NCBI RefSeq assembly: GCF_000172155.1
Contig: NZ_ABIZ01000001.1
Location: forward strand, 5,551,105 to 5,615,104
Direction: 5' to 3'
Length of the DNA stretch: 64,000 bases
Source of the DNA: Verrucomicrobium spinosum DSM 4136 = JCM 18804
GTDB taxonomy: Bacteria; Verrucomicrobiota; Verrucomicrobiia; Verrucomicrobiales; Verrucomicrobiaceae
Every line of letters starts with the position of its first letter. Positions within the stretch are counted from its first letter, which is position 1. Positions 37,138 through 46,127 of this stretch are shown here, piece by piece. A program made the position numbers and the translations under genes. The notes beneath the pieces were generated by a model, which saw only the letters and a program-made list of their open reading frames with translations, made no database searches and had not been told where the DNA came from.

Positions 37138-38058
37138 ATGCCTTCCTTGTCACCCTATCAAGATGCCATTCCCTTTCTCTGGCTGGGCGGATTCGCGCTC
37201 TGCCTGGGACTGCATCTCTTTCTTCACCCCCTCGCAAAGGTGTTTCGCCAGGCACTTCATTGGCTGGGCAGACACCCCGCCCCGTTGCTGTGGCTCACCG
37301 CGAGCCTCACCTTTTCCCGCTTCTGGGAACATCGGCTGGGCATGCAGGGAGAAACCATCGAGGCAACTTCGGAAGGGTGGACCATGGAAATGGCCCCCTG
37401 GCCCCACATTTTTCTGCATGGCCTGGCCAACGCATGGCAGCAGTTTGGCCTCCTATTCCACCGGGTGCTGGCGTTCCCCTCCTTTTGGCCAGGCCATTGG
37501 GCAGATGCGACCCTGCAGGCGTTGATTTGCGCCTTTACCCAGGTGTGGTTTGGCTGCTACCTCATCAACACCCGCAATATTTTCACCGAAGAGGGCCTCT
37601 CCCTTCGTCAGACCTTGATCCGGTGGCCAAATGTGATTGCGCTTGCCGCCTGTCAGTGGCCTTGGTGGTGGATCCAAAAACAACCCGGACCGGAGTGGAA
37701 CTTTGCCAAACAATGGCTCCTTCCCGAGTACCTGCTCTTCCTGGCTCCCCTACCCCTGGCCATAGCCACCTTGCGCGGCAGCTTCTTCCATGTAGGAGAA
37801 CTAACCCTCCAATGGTGGCTGCAACGCGGGAAGTTGCTGGCATCGTTTTCCGTCACCGCGCTTCCCATCCTCGCCCTTCTCCACTTTTGTTTAGGGGTTC
37901 TTCCTGATCAGATTTTGGGAAACTGGCTTATGGCAAGATTTCTCATGGAAGCGGTTCTCGTCGCCACCATCCATTTGTGGCTTTTCGTCAGCGCTGCCTT
38001 GCTTCTCCTGTGGGGTGGGTATGTTGATGATGCTCCCGTTTCCCTCGAAGAAGCATGA
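37138..38058 (+). CDS. Polytopic membrane protein, unknown function
   Basis: The 306-residue protein is very rich in Leu, Trp and Phe, with about seven membrane segments (for example IPFLWLGGFALCLGLHLFL, LLFLAPLPLAIATL, AVLVATIHLWLFVSAALLLL). No known motif is seen. Its last codons overlap the start of the HpnD-like gene (ATGA at 38055-38058), so the two are translationally coupled, and it follows the ABC transporter by about 90 bases. A role near isoprenoid lipids is inference from the coupling only. Confidence 0.75.
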   Translation: MPSLSPYQDAIPFLWLGGFALCLGLHLFLHPLAKVFRQALHWLGRHPAPLLWLTASLTFSRFWEHRLGMQGETIEATSEGWTMEMAPWPHIFLHGLANAWQQFGLLFHRVLAFPSFWPGHWADATLQALICAFTQVWFGCYLINTRNIFTEEGLSLRQTLIRWPNVIALAACQWPWWWIQKQPGPEWNFAKQWLLPEYLLFLAPLPLAIATLRGSFFHVGELTLQWWLQRGKLLASFSVTALPILALLHFCLGVLPDQILGNWLMARFLMEAVLVATIHLWLFVSAALLLLWGGYVDDAPVSLEEA

Positions 38059-38903
38059 CCCCTGGCGAGTCCGTCACCAACCAGATCGCACGACGCAGCA
38101 AGTCGAACCTCGCGTTCGCCCTGTCAACGTTGTCACGGACCCGGAAGCGGGACATGATGACCTTCTATGCATTCTGCCGGGTGGTGGATGACATTGGAGA
38201 CGAAGACACTGCTGGAGTGGAAGTGCGGCGGCAATTGCTTCAGGAATGGCGTGACGGCCTGACGCAAGGGTTCCCCCATCCTGACGACCTCCAGAGCGAG
38301 ATCGCAGAACTGCCCAAGCGTTATCCGATCGATCGCGCCATGATGGCAGAAATCATCGACGGGGTGGCCAGCGATCTGGACCATCGGTTCTATGAAACCC
38401 ATGAGGAGGTCCTGGCCTACTGCTACAAGGTGGCCTGTGTGGTGGGTCTGGTGAGCATCGAAATTTTTGGCTACACGAACCCTGCGTGCAAAAACTACGC
38501 TGTGGCGCTGGGTTATGCCCTGCAACTCACCAACATCATCCGCGATGTCGGCGAGGACGCCCGCAACGGCCGCATTTACCTCCCTTTGGAAGACTTGAGA
38601 CGCTTCAAAGTCACAGAGCGCCAGATTCTGGAAGGACGTCCTCCGGCGAGTTTTGAAGCGCTCATGGAGCATCAGTACCAAAAGGCAATGCACTTCTACG
38701 CGGAAGCCGAGAGGCTCCTTCCGGAGGAGGACCGGCACCGCATGCTCGCCGCAGAAATGATGGCCCAGGTGTACAGCGAGATTCTCCAGAAGATCCGCAA
38801 ACACCGGTTTCAGGTCTTTGGTCGCCGCATTGGATTGAGCAAGCTTCGCAAGTTCGCCATTTTGGGTGCCTACACGGCCCGTGGCTTTATGCGAGCAGTC
38901 TGA
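38055..38903 (+). CDS. hpnD: Squalene/phytoene synthase family, HpnD-like
   Basis: The 282-residue protein has the two Asp-rich regions of head-to-head prenyl synthases: FYAFCRVVDDIGDED and QLTNIIRDVGEDARNGRIYLP (the second with the metal-binding Asp pair). The following stretch LEDLRRFKVTERQILEG and the C-terminal EILQKIRKHRFQVFGRRIGLSKLRK are typical of HpnD, which makes presqualene diphosphate from farnesyl diphosphate for hopanoid or squalene synthesis. HpnC, HpnE and squalene-hopene cyclase are not in the window. A phytoene synthase role cannot be excluded. Confidence 0.85.
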   Translation: MTPGESVTNQIARRSKSNLAFALSTLSRTRKRDMMTFYAFCRVVDDIGDEDTAGVEVRRQLLQEWRDGLTQGFPHPDDLQSEIAELPKRYPIDRAMMAEIIDGVASDLDHRFYETHEEVLAYCYKVACVVGLVSIEIFGYTNPACKNYAVALGYALQLTNIIRDVGEDARNGRIYLPLEDLRRFKVTERQILEGRPPASFEALMEHQYQKAMHFYAEAERLLPEEDRHRMLAAEMMAQVYSEILQKIRKHRFQVFGRRIGLSKLRKFAILGAYTARGFMRAV

Positions 38904-39075
38904 GTCACCCCTTTCGGGGCTGGAGCTCAGATGTGCTGGTGAATAGACCTTGGGAATATCTCGTCAGAAGCGTCCCCCCAATCTTGGATTTGCACTGACC
39001 AGCCCCCGCCTTGGCGGAAACTTCGGATTCCCAAAGCACTTGCAACTCCGTCGATTTGAACCACCTTTTTTCGTC

Positions 39076-39975
39076 ATGAAAACGCCCACTCAGCCCGGTC
39101 TCACCCCCCTTTTTGTGGCCGCGGCCCTTCTCATCACACCTGTCAGCCAAAGCCTCGCGGCAGACCGCGCCCCCTCCCAACCGCCCGAGAAACTCGGTTC
39201 CCGAATCGTCAATTTTTTCAAGGGTTTGGTGGACCGTGACGAGTCACCGCCCACCTACAACGAGTATCCGCCCACCCGCCCCCCCTATCCACCGCAAGGA
39301 CAAGGTCGGCAGCCCCGGCGTTACAATTTGGATGCTCCACCGCCAATCCCAGGTGGCTCCGGCGAATATGAGCGGGAAAACTACAGCCAGCCAGAACGCC
39401 CGACGCCTCGCCCTCGCACCAATGCCGCCCCTACCCCTGATGAAGAGTATGATCCGCCGATGAGCCGGCAGGGCCCCAGCTCAGGCCCGCGGACGCAACA
39501 GGATCTTCCCTACGAGTCCCCACCGTCAGAACCTGCAACGCCTACACGGCAGAAGCCGGCGGAGCCACCGTCCCGCCGCCAGGAGCCTTCTCCATCGCTG
39601 GGTAAAACGCAGGCACCCAAGAACAACGCGCCCACAGGTCAAAAACCAAATGAGAGCCCTTCGAAGCCTGCTAGCGGCAATCACTCTCCAGTCACCACGA
39701 CTTCCAACTCGCCCGTGATGACTCCAGACAGCACGCCAACGCCAGAGCCACGCCGCCAGGAGCCCGTCGCAGACGAGCCGAACACCACCGCAAACTTGAA
39801 ACCCTCCACGCCAAGCCCGGCCGCCTCAGGCGCACCGCTGGTGGGATCCAAGACCGCCAAGCCAGGTCGCGTGAAGAGCCCTTACCCGCCTTACAATGAG
39901 TTGGACGTGACTGGCCTCTCCAGCGGATCACTGGCAATGGACCCCACGACTCAGAAGGTGTTTCGCGTGCCCTGA
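39076..39975 (+). CDS. Secreted proline-rich low-complexity protein
   Basis: From the ATG at 39076 there are 299 residues: a signal peptide (MKTPTQPGLTPLFVAAALLI...SLAA), a short helix (LGSRIVNFFKGLVDRD) and then about 200 residues dominated by Pro, Ser, Thr, Gln and Glu (PPTYNEYPPTRPPYPPQGQ). A C-terminal short stretch (YPPYNELDVTGLSSGSLAMD) looks folded and may be the functional end. It is probably an extended envelope protein. No family is recognised. Confidence 0.7.
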   Translation: MKTPTQPGLTPLFVAAALLITPVSQSLAADRAPSQPPEKLGSRIVNFFKGLVDRDESPPTYNEYPPTRPPYPPQGQGRQPRRYNLDAPPPIPGGSGEYERENYSQPERPTPRPRTNAAPTPDEEYDPPMSRQGPSSGPRTQQDLPYESPPSEPATPTRQKPAEPPSRRQEPSPSLGKTQAPKNNAPTGQKPNESPSKPASGNHSPVTTTSNSPVMTPDSTPTPEPRRQEPVADEPNTTANLKPSTPSPAASGAPLVGSKTAKPGRVKSPYPPYNELDVTGLSSGSLAMDPTTQKVFRVP

Positions 39976-40174
39976 GTCGTAGTTCCTACAACTGCTGCAC
40001 TGACCTGATCAATTGTGGTGGCTCTTATTTTTGGATGCCCGCCTTTGGCAGGAGGATGCCGCAGGCCAGCTATGAAAGCCCCGCAATACACCGCCGGTTT
40101 GTAGGGATTTGTCCAATCAGGCCCTCAAACAAGCAAACCTTTGCACGGCGTAACTTGCCTGCTAAGACAGCGCG

Positions 40175-40936
40175 ATGCCAGAACGCTCCCGTACCCACCT
40201 TCTACTAATCCCCTCCTTCAACACGGGCCCAAAGCTCGTGGAGACGGTGAAGGGAGCGTTGGAAGAATGGTCACCAGTGTGGGTGGTGGTGGATGGCAGC
40301 ACCGACGACAGTGAGAAGGCGGTGGAGGCGCTCCTGCCCGAGCACGAAGGCGACCTCAGGATTCTCAAACTGCCGGTAAACTCCGGCAAAGGATCGGCCG
40401 TGTTGCAGGGCACGACAGAGGCAGTGGCCCAAGGCTACACCCATGTGCTGACCATGGATGCCGACGGGCAGCATGCCTCCGGCTCGATCAGGAAATTCAT
40501 GGAGGCTTCCCAGAGCAAGCCGGAGACGGTCGTGTTGGGCTTGCCCCAGTTCGACAGCAGCGCCCCCCTCATCCGCCTGCGTGGCCGGCGGATCGCGAAC
40601 TGGTGGGCCCGACTGGAGACGATGTCAGATTTGGGTGACTGCCTCTTCGGATTTCGCGTGTATCCTGCAGCACCGCTCATACAGGTCATGCAAAAGACCC
40701 GCTGGGCCCGCCGCTTTGACTTCGACCCGGAGGTGGCCATGCGCCTAATTTGGAGAGGTCACCCTCCGCTCAATGTCCCCGCTCCGTGCCGATATTTCAC
40801 CAAAGCCGAAGGCGGAGTGTCCCACTTCAACTACTACCGGGACAACGTGCTGCTCACCTGGATGTTCACCCGGCTCTTCTTAGGCTTTCTGTTAAGACTT
40901 CCAAAGTTGCTTGGAAGGAAGCTCCGTAGTAATTAG
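40175..40936 (+). CDS. Glycosyltransferase family 2
   Basis: The 253-residue protein has the GT2 (GT-A) opening LLLIPSFNTGPKLVETV and VWVVVDGSTDDS, with NSGKGSAVLQGTTEA and the metal-binding DADGQHAS motif. The C-terminal part (RYFTKAEGGVSHFNYYRDNV) has the RYxxxxxGGVSHF pattern of polyprenyl-phosphate sugar transferases. It lies first in a tight run with a lipoprotein and a methyltransferase, so all three may act on one surface glycan or lipid. Confidence 0.85.
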   Translation: MPERSRTHLLLIPSFNTGPKLVETVKGALEEWSPVWVVVDGSTDDSEKAVEALLPEHEGDLRILKLPVNSGKGSAVLQGTTEAVAQGYTHVLTMDADGQHASGSIRKFMEASQSKPETVVLGLPQFDSSAPLIRLRGRRIANWWARLETMSDLGDCLFGFRVYPAAPLIQVMQKTRWARRFDFDPEVAMRLIWRGHPPLNVPAPCRYFTKAEGGVSHFNYYRDNVLLTWMFTRLFLGFLLRLPKLLGRKLRSN

Positions 40937-40941
40937 TTCTT

Positions 40942-41565
40942 ATGAGATTTCCCGCGACGCTGCTTAGATTCTATATGGGTGCCGGTATGGCGCTGATCCT
41001 CGCCGCCTGCTCTTCGACGCCGGTCAGCCTGGACTACCAGCCAGGACTGAGCCAAGGCCCCGTCGGACCTCGTCGCGTGGCTGCTGGCCGCTTCGCCGAC
41101 TTGCGCAACGATCACCCCTACTATTTGGGAACCGTCAAAACGCCAATTGGGACACCGATCGAAAACATCATGGCCAATGTGCCGGTGGCAGAACTGGTGA
41201 GGAACGCTTTCGCGCACGGTTTGAGCGCACGTAAAATGTTGGTTTCCCACACCACCGCACCGTACATGATCACCGGGGAGATCCTCGAATTGCGCTGCGA
41301 TCAGGTCGTCAGACCTGCAGCATATGTGAAGATCCGCGTGAACGTGGTGCGGTCTGGGGGCGGTCAGGTGCTTTTCAGCCGTGTCTACTCGGGTGAGCGG
41401 GAAATGGGGGCCTACATGCCCGGCAGCGGTTCCCCAATTCCTGTGTTGCGGGAGTTGATGTCCCGTGCCCTGCAGGATGTGATTGACCGGGCACTGGATG
41501 ACAGCGCCCTGCGGTCACGGCTCAAGTCCCCAGCGTCAGGCAGCTACGGTACTGATCTGCTATAA
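40942..41565 (+). CDS. Outer-membrane lipoprotein, YajG/LptE-like
   Basis: The 207-residue protein follows the GT2 gene by five bases. A signal peptide ends in a lipobox (ALILAACSS), so the mature protein is lipidated. The mature domain (AELVRNAFAHGLSARKML, YMITGEILELRCDQV, YVKIRVNVVRSGGGQVLFSRVYSGE) has the alternating helix/strand pattern of YajG-type lipoproteins and ABC-transport auxiliary lipoproteins. The exact function is unknown. Confidence 0.75.
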   Translation: MRFPATLLRFYMGAGMALILAACSSTPVSLDYQPGLSQGPVGPRRVAAGRFADLRNDHPYYLGTVKTPIGTPIENIMANVPVAELVRNAFAHGLSARKMLVSHTTAPYMITGEILELRCDQVVRPAAYVKIRVNVVRSGGGQVLFSRVYSGEREMGAYMPGSGSPIPVLRELMSRALQDVIDRALDDSALRSRLKSPASGSYGTDLL

Positions 41566-41620
41566 TCGCCCCTCGTTGACCCCGCTTCCTCCAGCCCCGG
41601 CTCCAGCGCCTCCCCCCCTT

Positions 41621-42319
41621 GTGGCGAGGCGGCCGGATGCTCATCCACTTAAGGTGGTCGCCCGGAACATTTCAGGGCGATATGGCACACCGTTCGACCG
41701 TCACTTTGCCTACTGGAAGGTGCAGATGGATCCGCTCTACCAAGGGGTCGGCGGGCTGCTTGCAGGCTCGTCATTGCCTGTATTGGACGTGGGTTGCGGA
41801 ACCGGTCTGCTTTGCTTTTATCTCCTCGAACGCGGTGCGCTGGGTCCGCTGCATGGGTTGGACTTCGATCCTCACAAGATCGCTGCGGCGAGGAAGGCCG
41901 CCGAGGCCTTGCCCAACCCCCCTGTGTTCCATCAGGGGGATGCTCGGGATCCCTGGCCCGACATCTCCGGTCACGTCTGTCTCCTGGATGTACTGCACTA
42001 CCTGCCCGCCGATGCTCAGGCCCCCTTGCTTACCTCCGCAGCCCGTCATGTGGCCTCCAATGGGCGACTGGTGATTCGTACGGGCTTAAAGGCAGACCAC
42101 TGGCGCTACCGCGTCACCCTCATGACAGACAGGCTCATGAACCGCCTGAATCTCATGAAATCACCGCCCCTCTCCTATCCAGAGCAAGGGCAGTTGGAAG
42201 CAGTGCTGCATGAAGCAGGCCTACAATTGATCTCGGCGAGATCCCTCCACGAGGGCACCCCCTTCAACAACCACTTGCTCATCTTTGGGCGGAACCCGCA
42301 GGAGAGCAGTGCGGCCTAG
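41621..42319 (+). CDS. Class I SAM-dependent methyltransferase
   Basis: The conserved domain begins near residue 10 (HPLKVVARNISGRYGTPF); no in-frame ATG precedes it, so a GTG at 41621 or a TTG at 41576 starts the protein. Motif I is VLDVGCGTGLLCFYLL, motif II PLHGLDFDPHKIAAA, motif III FHQGDARD, and VCLLDVLHYLP is motif IV. It is the last gene of the run with the GT2 and lipoprotein genes. Its TAG and the TAG of the convergent gene share the palindrome CTAG at 42316-42319. Confidence 0.8.
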   Translation: MARRPDAHPLKVVARNISGRYGTPFDRHFAYWKVQMDPLYQGVGGLLAGSSLPVLDVGCGTGLLCFYLLERGALGPLHGLDFDPHKIAAARKAAEALPNPPVFHQGDARDPWPDISGHVCLLDVLHYLPADAQAPLLTSAARHVASNGRLVIRTGLKADHWRYRVTLMTDRLMNRLNLMKSPPLSYPEQGQLEAVLHEAGLQLISARSLHEGTPFNNHLLIFGRNPQESSAA

Positions 42320-44061
42320 CGGCGTTGGCGGACATTCTTCCCGCCCCCCTGGCTGACCAGATTCCCTTCGCGGTCCAGAACGGATTGTGTCCACTCCATG
42401 ACACCATCCCGGGGAAACACTGCACGGGTCACCATGCTGTACCCCGTAAGATCATTGGTGGCAGTCCAGATAAAAGTCTTCGTCGCGGCGTCGTAGGTTC
42501 CCTCTGCCACGCTTGGCGAGTCCGTGTCCTTCGCCACGATCTGGGAATGAAACTTAGCCGTCAGCTCATCAAACTTCATGATCATGGAGCTGTACACCGG
42601 TGACTGCGTGGCGGAATCGATCGTGACGCTGCTGTCACGCATCAATTGGGTGCGTGACGAATTCCAGTTGCAGATCATTTTCACTCGAGAGTTGGCCTGG
42701 CCGTTGATTGTGCCTGACCACTCTCCGACATAGAGGTCCAGCGGCCCTTGGGCACTCGCCCGGGGCGCAGCAGTCACAGCAGGGGGTGACACCGGGACCG
42801 CAACAGCGGTTTTGGCAGGTCTGGCAACAGCATCCTCAGTCACCGCAAGGGCTTTCACCGGAACAATCTCGCCTCCCGTGAAAGTTGCGCGGAAAGCCAT
42901 CAGCCTCGTCTCTTCGCCAACGGGCCGGGCAAACAAAATCCAGCGACTTTGATGGGATTCGCAGTGACGGACGAGTGGCTCACCGCTCGTCGCAGCATCA
43001 GAGAGTGGATCTTCTATTTCCACGGTGAAGGCCGCGCTTGGCAGAGGCATTTGCCACTTCCAGCGCACAACCATGGCACCACCCACCACGCGCTGGGGCT
43101 CCGGTGTGGCCGCCAATGGCAAAGTCGGCAGGCTGGAAAAGGTACCGCCCGCTTCTTGCATGGTTTTGACCAGCAGTCCCCACTTTTCGTCTGGCCAGTA
43201 GAGATCCAAGACCCGACCCACATAGGCGGGAGGTCGGGAGAGATCCGGACGCACATGGTTCACCACCCGCCAGAAGAGCGAGCTGGGCACGCGCCCCTCC
43301 ACCACCTGCAGGCTCCCACCCTGAAAACGAACCGGCTGCCCAGGCTGAGCGACCAAAGAAGGGCGGCTGGCAACCGGCAGGATGAAAACCGAGTGGTGCA
43401 GTCGCCCCCCTGCCCCCTGTAGCAAATGGCCCGACACCGCCGTGGCTTGTTGCAGGCCCGTCTCCCACTGGTGCTCCAGTTCCTTGCCTGCCTGACTCCC
43501 TTGCAGACTCGCCAGCACTCCGGCTGTCCGTCCTTCCATGGGGGCGCGAAGCAATCGCGTCAAGGTAAGCCCCTCCTTCAGCGACTTTCCGGGCGGGCAC
43601 CAAGCTCCCAATGCCGCAGCGATCTGGAACTTCGCCCCATGCGCCTGAGCCACCATTCGCAACGTCAACCCCGGCTCCCTCACGCCGCCCCCCGCAGGCA
43701 TCGGCACCACCTGCCCACCGGCGGAATCAAAATGAGGGCTCACCGTCCCAGCGCCGACTGGCAGCAAAAAACCTTCGTCCACGATCACTTCGCCACCGCC
43801 CGTGGATCGCCAGCGCTCCAGTTCCTGGTTGAAAGCGGGTTCACTAAACTGCGCACCTTTCTCCACCAGTTGGGTAGCACTTTCCACCACCACAAGGCGG
43901 CAGACCAACACAGGGACATCGTCATAAGAGGGAGGTCCCGCAGGAGCCATTGCCGCAGTTACCGGCTCCTGGACTTGCAAGCCCCCCCATACCGCCGCCA
44001 AGATTGCACCTTTAAGGACCGGCCAGCGATGGGAGTGAGTGACGCGACACGGAGAAATCAT
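42316..44061 (-). CDS. Secreted protein of unrecognised family, paralog A
   Basis: From ATG 44061 the protein has 581 residues with a signal-like N-terminus (MISPCRVTHSHRWPVLKGAI...); an ATG at 44157 would add 32 residues. It shares with the next gene the N-terminal PSYDDVPVLVCRLVVVES, LVEKGAQFSE, WRSTGG and VVDEGFLLPVGA-type motifs, a middle VPSSLFWRVVNHVRPDLSRP, and CESHQSRWILFARP. The final ~150 residues form a beta-rich domain (LYVGEWSGTINGQANSRVKM...FPRDGVMEWTQSVL) resembling DUF1579-type lipocalin-like folds. No catalytic motif is seen. Confidence 0.7.
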   Translation of the reverse strand: MISPCRVTHSHRWPVLKGAILAAVWGGLQVQEPVTAAMAPAGPPSYDDVPVLVCRLVVVESATQLVEKGAQFSEPAFNQELERWRSTGGGEVIVDEGFLLPVGAGTVSPHFDSAGGQVVPMPAGGGVREPGLTLRMVAQAHGAKFQIAAALGAWCPPGKSLKEGLTLTRLLRAPMEGRTAGVLASLQGSQAGKELEHQWETGLQQATAVSGHLLQGAGGRLHHSVFILPVASRPSLVAQPGQPVRFQGGSLQVVEGRVPSSLFWRVVNHVRPDLSRPPAYVGRVLDLYWPDEKWGLLVKTMQEAGGTFSSLPTLPLAATPEPQRVVGGAMVVRWKWQMPLPSAAFTVEIEDPLSDAATSGEPLVRHCESHQSRWILFARPVGEETRLMAFRATFTGGEIVPVKALAVTEDAVARPAKTAVAVPVSPPAVTAAPRASAQGPLDLYVGEWSGTINGQANSRVKMICNWNSSRTQLMRDSSVTIDSATQSPVYSSMIMKFDELTAKFHSQIVAKDTDSPSVAEGTYDAATKTFIWTATNDLTGYSMVTRAVFPRDGVMEWTQSVLDREGNLVSQGGGKNVRQRR

Positions 44062-44178
44062 GGAAGTTATGGATAAGCTACAGTTAACACAGAACGGGTT
44101 CCCGTTCCTGTCGTCAAATGCAAAGCGCAATGCCGCAAGGACGTGTTCTGCCACCACTCCATCGCACCTGCTGAGCCG

Positions 44179-46008
44179 TTAGCGCTTGATCCGCACACTC
44201 CGCCCACCCTCGTTGATCGCCTCTTCACCACTTGAGTGGGTGAGAACCTGACGCCACTCCATCACCCCCTCCAGAGGGAACATGGCTGTAGTGACCATGC
44301 GGCTGCCGGTGCGCTTGTCCACTGAGCTCCACGTGAAGGTCCGCTTGATGGCATCCCATTCACCATCGGCGATCGCCGGAGGCGTCCTGGTGGTGGGCAC
44401 CATGCGTGACTTGAAGGCCCCGGTCACCGGATCACGGCTCAAGATCGTGGTGTTCAGGATGGGCCGGGAATAGCCTGGCTCCATGTCGATCTTGGTATCA
44501 CGGGTCAGTTCCTGCCGCTTTTCATCCCACATGCAGCTGAGGCGCATGCGAGCGTTGGGGCGACCATAGATCGTGCCCTGCCACTCTCCTACATAGAGCT
44601 GGAGCGCTTGAGCGGCTGGCACCGGAGCCATGGGAGGAGCCTCAGGAAGCGGGGGGGGACCTTTGGGCTCGGGCAGCGGGGCCACGGGTGCCGGAGCGGG
44701 GATTGCTGGGGCGGTGGACATGCCCGCGGGCGGAGCATCTGCAACCGCAACAGCACGGGAAGGTTCAACATTTGCCGCTTCCTCAAACTGTGGTCGAAAT
44801 GCAAGCAGATAGGTCACGTTGCCAGCCAGTCGGGCGAAGACTGTCCACCGATGTTGATGAGATTCACACAATGCCGGAAGTGAGATGCCAAACTGGTCTC
44901 CAGTGACCTTCGTGCCGCCGCTCTCAGAGGTCATGGTGGGGCAGTCCAACTTCAGCAAATAGCCTTGCGACGGCAGCTCGCTGGCGAGGGAAATACTGAC
45001 GTTCATCTGCGGGGAGTTCAGCTTGATGGAAGGTTTTTCCGCCGAGAGCCGGGCATCCGGCAGGTTGGCCCAAGCGGTGCCCGCCTGCTTGGTCAGATCC
45101 GTGAAGGTCTGCCATTCGGCATCGCTCCAAAAAAGCTCCAGGATACCTCCCCCCATCACCTTGGGACGGATGATGTCCGGCCGGGTGTTCTTGATATAGC
45201 TCCAGAAAGTGCTTGAGGGCACCGCTCCCCCGACCATCCGCAAGTCGGCTGACTTGTACTGCTTGGGCAATCCGGGCTGATCGATCCATGATGGCCGGGA
45301 GGAAATGGGATTCAGGAAGACTGTACAGTAGCGCCCTGACCCTGCACCTGACTGGCACACCAGGGCCGTCACCGTCTGCAACGCACTATTCCAGGCATGC
45401 TGCACTTCTGGACCCTGCTGGCAGGGCACTTCGGTGAGTTTGGGCCCCAAGCTGCTCACAGGAGCCGAGCCGGCCACCATCGCGGGATTGTCCAATGTGG
45501 CGAGGCTGTCCTTGAGTGAATGGCCCGACATCGCCCAAATGCTGAGCTTCACCTCGGAATGGAATCCATCTGCCGAACGGCTGGACTTTAGGCGGATCGC
45601 CGGGCCAGGAGACCGGTTGTCCTGGGTTCCCATCATGAGAGCCCGCCCGCCCGCACCACTGAAATTCGGATCTATGGCTTGGGCGCCTTCAGGAAGGATG
45701 AACCCCTTGTCCACCACCACATCGACAGAGCCCCCCGTACGCCACTGCTGCAACCGGGTGGAAAAATCTGCTTCAGAAAGCTGCGCGCCATGTTCGACAA
45801 GCGGACGCCGGCTCTCCAGGATGACCATGCGGTAGATGATGACCGGGATGTCATCGAAGGACGGCCCCGTCTGGGTGCCTCCTCGATAGGCCTGGGCCTG
45901 CAACATTCCGCCCCCGGAAAGCAACACCAACCCCAGACACAATACAACACGGCGGAGAAACTCCCCGGAGGCGAATCTTCCTAGGGCAAGAGATCGGGTC
46001 AGCTTCAT
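44179..46008 (-). CDS. Secreted protein of unrecognised family, paralog B
   Basis: The 609-residue protein starts with a signal peptide (MKLTRSLALGRFASGEFLRR...LQAQA). Its order of motifs matches paralog A: PSFDDIPVIIYRMVILES, LVEHGAQLSEADF, VVDKGFILPEGA, VPSSTFWSYIKNTRPDIIRP, CESHQHRWTVFARL, and LYVGEWQGTIYGRPNARMRL to FPLEGVMEWRQVL at the end. A Pro-rich linker separates the middle part from the C-terminal domain. The gap to paralog A is short. Gene duplication is the simplest reading. Confidence 0.75.
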   Translation of the reverse strand: MKLTRSLALGRFASGEFLRRVVLCLGLVLLSGGGMLQAQAYRGGTQTGPSFDDIPVIIYRMVILESRRPLVEHGAQLSEADFSTRLQQWRTGGSVDVVVDKGFILPEGAQAIDPNFSGAGGRALMMGTQDNRSPGPAIRLKSSRSADGFHSEVKLSIWAMSGHSLKDSLATLDNPAMVAGSAPVSSLGPKLTEVPCQQGPEVQHAWNSALQTVTALVCQSGAGSGRYCTVFLNPISSRPSWIDQPGLPKQYKSADLRMVGGAVPSSTFWSYIKNTRPDIIRPKVMGGGILELFWSDAEWQTFTDLTKQAGTAWANLPDARLSAEKPSIKLNSPQMNVSISLASELPSQGYLLKLDCPTMTSESGGTKVTGDQFGISLPALCESHQHRWTVFARLAGNVTYLLAFRPQFEEAANVEPSRAVAVADAPPAGMSTAPAIPAPAPVAPLPEPKGPPPLPEAPPMAPVPAAQALQLYVGEWQGTIYGRPNARMRLSCMWDEKRQELTRDTKIDMEPGYSRPILNTTILSRDPVTGAFKSRMVPTTRTPPAIADGEWDAIKRTFTWSSVDKRTGSRMVTTAMFPLEGVMEWRQVLTHSSGEEAINEGGRSVRIKR

Positions 46009-46127
46009 GCAAGAAACGACCGCAAATGAGCGATGCCAGACCCTGCCGTCAAACGCTATTCAGTACAATCGGCACCGCCCGCAGGTAATCTGAGCCTGAG
46101 CCCCACCGCTGCCCACCCTGTGAATAG

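Noticed and set aside
38908-38920. CCCC-TTTC-GGGG mini-hairpin after the hpnD gene
   Set aside because: The stem is only four bases and lacks a T tract, so it is too weak to call as a terminator.
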